A stretch of 64,000 nt of DNA from Desulfarculales bacterium UBA696. GTDB taxonomy: Bacteria > Desulfobacterota > Syntrophobacteria > Syntrophobacterales > Syntrophobacteraceae. The stretch spans positions 107,368 to 171,367 of the forward strand of contig DBMO01000069.1 in the NCBI GenBank assembly GCA_002298995.1. Reading direction: 5' to 3'. Position numbers and translations under genes: made by a program. Shown here piece by piece: positions 58,792 to 64,000 of this stretch. Position 1 is the first letter of the stretch; each line of letters opens with the position of its first letter. The notes beneath the pieces were generated by a model, which did not search any database, was not told the origin of the DNA, and saw only the letters and a list, made by a program, of their open reading frames with translations.

Positions 58792-59901
58792 ATGCAGCAT
58801 CCCGCCCGCGATCTTGTCAGCACGACCCTGGCCGTTCTTCTTATCGGCGCGATGATAGGAGCCAGCATTTGGATTATGAAGCCATTTCTGGTTCCAGTTG
58901 TCTGGGCTGCCATGACTGTAATTTCAACCTGGCCCTTCATGCTCTTTTTTGAAAAAAAACTTGGGCGAAGACGGGGGTTGGCGGCAGCCATAATGACCTG
59001 CTTATTCTTCTTGCTGTTAGTACTTCCAGTATCATTAGCCGTTATCACAATCCTCGACAATGCCAACGATATTGTGGAGTGGCTTAAGTCTCTCGGAAAA
59101 TTCGCCACTCCTGAAGCCCCTGAATGGCTGAAAAAACTTCCGTATGTAGGTGCAAGATTAGCTGCCAGGTGGCAGGAAATTGCATCCACTGCTCCGGATG
59201 AGCTCAGATCGCGCTTGCTACCCTATGCCGGCATACTGCTGAAGTGGTTCGTTGGACAGGTTGGAAATCTGGGTTTGCTATTGCTCAATTTTCTTATGAC
59301 CCTGGTTATTGCAGCTGTTTTGTATCTGAAAGGGGAAGCCGCCAGAGAGGGGATCATCAGCTTCGCCAGACGCATTGCCGGGCAGTCCGGTGAAGAGTCG
59401 ATGAGGCTTGCCGCCATCGCCATTCGAGCCGTAGCAACGGGTGTCGTTGTCACTGCGCTGGTGCAGTCCGCATTATCCTGGATCGGTCTCGCCGTTGCGG
59501 GTATGCCTTATGCTGCTTTTCTGACCGCTCTCGTCTTCGTGCTTGCTGTTGCGCAAATAGGTCCAGCACCAGTGCTCCTGGTTAGTGTGCTTTATCTGTG
59601 GTGGGCTGGAGAATCCGGGACTGCATTAGGCCTTCTTCTCTGGGGTCTGTTTGTGGGAGTTTCCGACAACTTTATCCGCCCAGTGCTCATCAGGAAGAGC
59701 GGAAATCTCTCATTGCTGCTCATCTTGCCCGGTGTGATCGGCGGCTTGATTGCGTTTGGATTCATCGGGATTTTCATGGGGCCTGTCGTCCTGGCGGTTG
59801 CTTATACGCTGATCGCTGCCTGGGTAAAAGAGGGCAATCCCGAGGTATTTACACATACTGCAATTCCGGAGCAGACAAATGAGCAGATAATCGTGAAATA
59901 A
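58792..59901 (+). CDS. AI-2E family transporter (YdiK-like permease)
   Basis: A 369-aa inner-membrane protein with about eight helices in the AI-2E/PerM arrangement. PFLVPVVWAAMTVISTWPFM is the usual second helix, a long amphipathic loop follows, and GVSDNFIRPVLIRKSGNLSLLLILPGVIGGLIAFGFIGIFMGPVVLAV near the end is the family signature. Members export small molecules or act as ion antiporters; the substrate is not clear. GGAG lies 7 nt before the ATG. Confidence 0.9.
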   Translation: MQHPARDLVSTTLAVLLIGAMIGASIWIMKPFLVPVVWAAMTVISTWPFMLFFEKKLGRRRGLAAAIMTCLFFLLLVLPVSLAVITILDNANDIVEWLKSLGKFATPEAPEWLKKLPYVGARLAARWQEIASTAPDELRSRLLPYAGILLKWFVGQVGNLGLLLLNFLMTLVIAAVLYLKGEAAREGIISFARRIAGQSGEESMRLAAIAIRAVATGVVVTALVQSALSWIGLAVAGMPYAAFLTALVFVLAVAQIGPAPVLLVSVLYLWWAGESGTALGLLLWGLFVGVSDNFIRPVLIRKSGNLSLLLILPGVIGGLIAFGFIGIFMGPVVLAVAYTLIAAWVKEGNPEVFTHTAIPEQTNEQIIVK

Positions 59902-60101
59902 GATTCCACGCGCAATGCCTTGACCAAATGGCAGGCCTTCCTGATCGGCCGCCGTTCCTGATTCGACTCTCTTATGAGCGCATGTTGAAGTTACTCCTCC
60001 CTTGATCAATGCCGGCAGCCGGAATGTTGGCAAACTGGCTGGTTCTCTAAAATGCGCACGATGTGGAATGCCACCCAAACATTTGCGGAATGGAGTACAC
60101 C

Positions 60102-62351
60102 ATGGCAAGACAAACCAAACCTCCCGCTTCTGAAATCAATACTTCAGAGGTGCAGCGCAAGAATCTTTTTGGCTCATGGTCTGCGCCTGAAATCGGCGCC
60201 CATGCCTTTTCCTATCTGGTCGACTCTTGGCAGCGCTCTGTGGTCTTTATGGACGTCCTGCGCCAGCGCGGCAATATTTTCATAGAACATGAGAAGCAAG
60301 GCAAACCGCCCGTTCTCGTTTTCGAGTATGAGGTGGTGGTGGATGGACGAACCCTTGAAGACCCGGCCAACTACGCACTCGTGCGCATTATTCCTCCATC
60401 CGACCATCCCACCGATCCCACAAAGCGGCCATTCGTGGTGATCGATCCGCGTGCAGGGCACGGCCCAGGCGTCGGCGGATCGAAGATCGACAGCGAGATT
60501 GGCGTGGCGCTTCGTGCGGGACACCCCTGTTATTTCATTATGTTCTTTCCAAAACCGTGCCCCGGGCAGACCATTGAATCAGTTGCAAGGGCTGAAGGGG
60601 TGTTCCTGAAAAAAGTGCACGAATTGCACCCTGATGCCGAGGATAAGCCGTTTGTGATCGGCAACTGCCAGGGCGGGTGGGCTCTGATGATACTCGCGGC
60701 AGTGGCGCCCGACCTCTTCGGTCCGATTCTTCTTGCCGGTTCTCCCATCTCCTACTGGGCAGGGGTGGAAGGAAAAAATCCCATGCGCTATACGGGAGGG
60801 CTCATGGGTGGTTCATGGCTCTCTTCGTTAATTAGCGATCTTGGAAATGGAGCATTCGATGGGAACTACCTCGTCCAGAACTTCGAAAATCTGAATCCAT
60901 CGAATAGTCTATGGGGCAAACAGTACAACCTTTACTCGAAAATAGACACCGAGCCACAACGCTTTCTAGAGTTTGAAAAATGGTGGGGAGGGTATTTCTT
61001 CCTGAACAAAAAAGAAATCGAGTGGATCGTCCAAAACCTCTTCGTAGGCAACAAACTGACAGCCAATGAATTAAAGTCGGCAGACGGCAAGACTTCCGTG
61101 AACCTCTACAACGTCCGCTCCCCCATCATTGTGTTCGCCTCCTGGGGTGACAACATCACTCCACCTCAACAGGCGCTGAACTGGGTCCCGGACCTTTATG
61201 ACAGTGTGGATGAAATCCGCGCACACGACCAGACTATAGTCTATTGTCTTCATGAGAAGATAGGTCATCTCGGGATCTTCGTATCAGCGAGCGTGGCTGG
61301 CCGGGAACATGCCGAGATAATGAGCGCGATCGATATGATAGACGCACTGCCCCCGGGTCTGTACGAAGCCAAAATTCAGGATTCAAGACCCGACATGCCC
61401 CATCTGGAACTGCTCGACGGCCGCTATCTAATCACGTTTGAGACGCGCACGATCGATGACATCCTCGCCCTTGGTGATGGACGCCATCACGAGATGCCTT
61501 TCGAAGTCGTTAAGAGGGTTTCCGAGGTAAACCAGAGCCTCTATAACACTTTCCTCTCCCCTTGGGTCCAGGCAATGTCTAACGAGGTGACCGCGCAATG
61601 GTCGCGCATGTTGCAGCCAGATCGCCTGCAGCGCTACTTTTTCTCTGATTTGAATCCGGCAATGTGGCCGGTGAAGATCCTTGCAAAGATGGTTCGCGAG
61701 CAGCGCAAGCCCGTTAGCCCCGACAATGCCTTTCTCGCACTGGAACATCAGGTTTCGGAGCGAATAACCGATTCACTCGATGCCTACCGTGACTTTCGAG
61801 ATGCCTGGTCGGAGCGGCTCTTTAAATCGATATATGAATCTCCATGGATCGCGGCGGCGATGGGGCTTTCCGAGAAGACCGGCCAGCGAAAAGGACCCAC
61901 CCACGAGGAATGGCTGCGAAGAGAGCTGAAGGATTTAAAGAGGCTGGAGCATGAATCGCATGTGGAGCAAGGCACGCCGCTGGATGCGGCTGTCCGGATG
62001 CTGCTCTACCAGGGCCGTGATATCGGGGTTGTGGACGAGCGCCCATTCAGGCTGATCCAGCAGTTGATTCGTAAAACCCCCGCCGAGAGACGGCCTACAC
62101 TTGCGCAGTTGAAGCAAGCAATTAAACGCCAATGGTTCGTTCTTCTCCTGGATGAAGAACGTGCAATTAACGCTTTGCCAATTTTGCTGCCCGAAAATGA
62201 CCAGCGCAATCGAGCGCTTAACCTCGTATACCAGATTGCCACTGCAAGGGCCGGCAAACTGGATGCTTCGCAGGAAGCGAGATTCCGCCGACTCGAGAAA
62301 ATCCTTGGCATTGCGGTTCTGAGCGATCCGAGTTCATCAGGCAAAAAATAA
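60102..62351 (+). CDS. DUF3141 alpha/beta-hydrolase
   Basis: A 749-aa protein of the DUF3141 family, related to PHA synthases. The nucleophile elbow is FVIGNCQGGWALMILA (G-N-C-Q-G-G, Cys as in PhaC); PFVVIDPRAGHGPGVGGSKIDSEIG precedes it; the Asp and His are expected near FASWGDNITPPQQAL and HEKIGHLGIF. It may act on hydroxyacyl or polymer substrates. I used ATG 60102 with GGAG upstream; ATG 60090 or 60063 are also in frame. Its neighbour is fabI, but a link to fatty-acid metabolism is only suggestive. Confidence 0.85.
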   Translation: MARQTKPPASEINTSEVQRKNLFGSWSAPEIGAHAFSYLVDSWQRSVVFMDVLRQRGNIFIEHEKQGKPPVLVFEYEVVVDGRTLEDPANYALVRIIPPSDHPTDPTKRPFVVIDPRAGHGPGVGGSKIDSEIGVALRAGHPCYFIMFFPKPCPGQTIESVARAEGVFLKKVHELHPDAEDKPFVIGNCQGGWALMILAAVAPDLFGPILLAGSPISYWAGVEGKNPMRYTGGLMGGSWLSSLISDLGNGAFDGNYLVQNFENLNPSNSLWGKQYNLYSKIDTEPQRFLEFEKWWGGYFFLNKKEIEWIVQNLFVGNKLTANELKSADGKTSVNLYNVRSPIIVFASWGDNITPPQQALNWVPDLYDSVDEIRAHDQTIVYCLHEKIGHLGIFVSASVAGREHAEIMSAIDMIDALPPGLYEAKIQDSRPDMPHLELLDGRYLITFETRTIDDILALGDGRHHEMPFEVVKRVSEVNQSLYNTFLSPWVQAMSNEVTAQWSRMLQPDRLQRYFFSDLNPAMWPVKILAKMVREQRKPVSPDNAFLALEHQVSERITDSLDAYRDFRDAWSERLFKSIYESPWIAAAMGLSEKTGQRKGPTHEEWLRRELKDLKRLEHESHVEQGTPLDAAVRMLLYQGRDIGVVDERPFRLIQQLIRKTPAERRPTLAQLKQAIKRQWFVLLLDEERAINALPILLPENDQRNRALNLVYQIATARAGKLDASQEARFRRLEKILGIAVLSDPSSSGKK

Positions 62352-62441
62352 GCCGCTGGGGGCATTTGAAGGGCATCTCCTTAAAAAGAAGCGAGCAGCT
62401 GTCTCCAACTAAAAGGAGATGGTCAATTGAGGAGCAAATTC

Positions 62442-63221
62442 ATGACAACCATAGCAACACCGGTTCTCAAAGGTCAAAAGGCATTGGTAATGGGAATAGC
62501 CAATGAATTCTCAATTGCGTATGGGTGCGCCAAAGCATTCCACAGGCTCGGGGCCGAAATCGCTGTAACATACCTTAACGAAAAGGCCAGGGCATACGTA
62601 GAACCCATCGCAAAAGAACTTGAGTCTCCGATTTTTGTGCAGATGGATGTTCAAAAGCCTGGTCAGATGGAGGCTGTGTTTGAAGAAGTTGGCAGCAAAT
62701 GGGGAAAACTGGACATAGCTCTGCATTCAATTGCCTTTGCACCTCACCAGGACCTTCAGGGTGGCTTGTTGAACTGCTCCGCTGAAGGATTTTCATTGGC
62801 AATGGATGTCTCCTGCCACTCGTTCGTGCGCATGGCCCGACTTGCCGCTCCGCTCATGGTGGACGGCGGAACGATATTTGCCATGAGCTACTATGGGGCG
62901 AACAAGGTTGTCGCTAATTATAACGTTATGGGGCCCGTCAAAGCGGCATTGGAAGCCTCTGTGCGCTACCTTGCCTACGAACTTGGCCCGCAGGGTATCC
63001 GGGTCCACGCAATCTCGCCCGGCCCGATTAAGACGCGTGCAGCGGGAGGACTAAAAGACTTTGATATGATGCTCAACGAAGCAGTGACTCAATCTCCGGT
63101 GCATGACCTGGTCGATATAGACGATGTTGGCATGGCTACCGCCTACCTGGCGACCCCATTTGCGAGGAGACTTACCGGATCGACCTTTTACGTCGATGCA
63201 GGGCTAAACATTATGAGCTAA
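62442..63221 (+). CDS. fabI: Enoyl-ACP reductase FabI
   Basis: A 259-aa NADH-dependent enoyl-acyl-carrier-protein reductase, last step of each fatty-acid elongation round. The nucleotide site is KALVMGIANEFSIAYGCAKAF; the active site is Y150, Y160 and K167 in SYYGANKVVANYNVMGPVKAALEA (Y-x6-K). The end GSTFYVDAGLNIMS is standard. GAGGAG precedes ATG 62442; a TTG at 62427 is in frame but unlikely. Length and motifs are normal. Confidence 0.94.
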   Translation: MTTIATPVLKGQKALVMGIANEFSIAYGCAKAFHRLGAEIAVTYLNEKARAYVEPIAKELESPIFVQMDVQKPGQMEAVFEEVGSKWGKLDIALHSIAFAPHQDLQGGLLNCSAEGFSLAMDVSCHSFVRMARLAAPLMVDGGTIFAMSYYGANKVVANYNVMGPVKAALEASVRYLAYELGPQGIRVHAISPGPIKTRAAGGLKDFDMMLNEAVTQSPVHDLVDIDDVGMATAYLATPFARRLTGSTFYVDAGLNIMS

Positions 63222-63300
63222 TCACGAACGGTTTCCACTTTTGTTTCCGTCCTCAGAAATCATTTCCATTCTCGGATCCGACAGTGCAAGGAGACATTAA

Positions 63301-63855
63301 ATGGCCAAATACCTTCGATTTACACAATTCATTATCGCACTCGTGATTATGATCCTTATCGGTCAGAGCCAAACCCTGGCCAAAGAAAAGAAGGGTGTGG
63401 ATGCTGATGTACAAGCCGCCCTTAACCGCCTTTATCGCACGACGCCGGCTGCAAAGGTTGTCGCGAAGCAAGCGAAGGGAATACTTGTTTTTCCGAAAGT
63501 CAGGAAAGCGGGCTTTATTGCCGGAGCGCAGTACGGCGAAGGCGCACTTATCCAGAGGGGCAGGATAACCGGTCATTATAATATAGCCGCTGCATCTTAT
63601 GGCTTGCAGGCGGGAGTGCAGACGTTCGGCTACGCAATGTTCTTCATGAGTGATTCCGCTTTAGAGTCTCTCAACAACAGTGCAGGTTTTGAAGTCGGCA
63701 CAGGACCAAGTTTTGTTGTGGTAGACACTGGAATGGCGAAGACTCTCACGACCAAGACCATCCGGAATGACGTCTATGCGTTTATTTTTGGCCAGAAAGG
63801 TCTCATGGGCGGTTTTGGCTTGCAGGGTTCAAAAATCACCCGGGTCAATCCCTGA
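63301..63855 (+). CDS. SYLF-domain (YSC84-like) lipid-binding protein
   Basis: A 184-aa exported protein: signal FTQFIIALVIMILIGQSQTLA, then LYRTTPAAKVVAKQAKGILVFPKVRKAGFIAGAQYGEGALI and AASYGLQAGVQTFGYAMFFMSDSALESL, the SYLF/YSC84 core, which binds phosphoinositides in eukaryotes and lipids in bacteria. AAGGAG precedes the ATG. Located in the periplasm or outer membrane; function unknown. Confidence 0.88.
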   Translation: MAKYLRFTQFIIALVIMILIGQSQTLAKEKKGVDADVQAALNRLYRTTPAAKVVAKQAKGILVFPKVRKAGFIAGAQYGEGALIQRGRITGHYNIAAASYGLQAGVQTFGYAMFFMSDSALESLNNSAGFEVGTGPSFVVVDTGMAKTLTTKTIRNDVYAFIFGQKGLMGGFGLQGSKITRVNP

Positions 63856-64000
63856 TGATCAGATTCCTGTTTCGAGCTGGTGCGGCCACTTAATCTCAAC
63901 TGCGACGATTTTGGAGCATATTTAATTGGTAATGACGCAGTCTCCTTGATCTGTTGACTCAAATGAGTTTCAAGGCAAATCCCCCTCCCTTGATGGGTGT

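Overview
The window looks like a chromosome segment of an anaerobic Gram-negative bacterium, most likely a deltaproteobacterium (Desulfobacterota, perhaps near Syntrophobacteria). This is inference from gene content: an Mpl peptidoglycan-recycling ligase, QueH, FlgM next to a DVU0524-type partner, an RND tripartite pump, FabI, outer-membrane and periplasmic DUF families, many lipoproteins and a probable selenoprotein. No rRNA or species marker is present, so the genus is not settled.

Layout. (1) 1-5203, core chromosome: 3' end of mpl, queH, a DUF1285-like gene, a minus-strand flgM unit, then a diguanylate cyclase behind a leader with four hairpins. (2) 5242-29207, a ~24 kb integrative element in a tRNA-Thr(CGT) gene. 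An identical 41-bp repeat (tRNA 5' half) lies at both ends; the right end carries a tyrosine recombinase and an excisionase-like gene, and both ends carry paired TGTCCG motifs. The cargo is a complete type I-C CRISPR-Cas system (26 repeats, 25 spacers, cas3-cas5c-cas8c/cas11c-cas7c-cas4-cas1-cas2), a block of small unknown genes, two XRE regulators, a serine recombinase, a collagen-like gene split by a 159-bp MITE, an SF2 helicase and a primase-polymerase/ATPase fusion with a possible replication origin. I see no capsid, tail or conjugation genes, so the element resembles a satellite or integrated plasmid armed with adaptive immunity. (3) 29245-34460, a decaying zone: small secreted proteins, a solute-binding protein, an SDR remnant, an internally deleted ISL3-type element and an ABM monooxygenase. 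(4) 34618-41731, an RND efflux operon followed by a DUF2254 membrane protein. (5) 41844-58746, a long run of plus-strand envelope and periplasmic genes: DUF3300, DUF2950, a SpoIIAA-like protein, a MetA-type porin, a PPIase/HupE x3/DUF3604 operon, DUF2092, Gly-rich proteins, a DUF1573 gene with an in-frame TGA at a conserved Cys (probable selenoprotein), a collapsed Mla/Pqi lipid-transport locus, and lipoproteins. (6) 58792-63855: AI-2E-type permease, a DUF3141 hydrolase, fabI and a SYLF protein.

How it works together. In the element, Cas1-Cas2-Cas4 would add spacers at the leader (7240-7428), Cas5c would process crRNA, Cas5c/7c/8c/11c would form Cascade and Cas3 would degrade targets; the integrase, excisionase-like protein, PrimPol and helicase would move and copy the element. 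The chromosomal right half is dominated by export and envelope functions.
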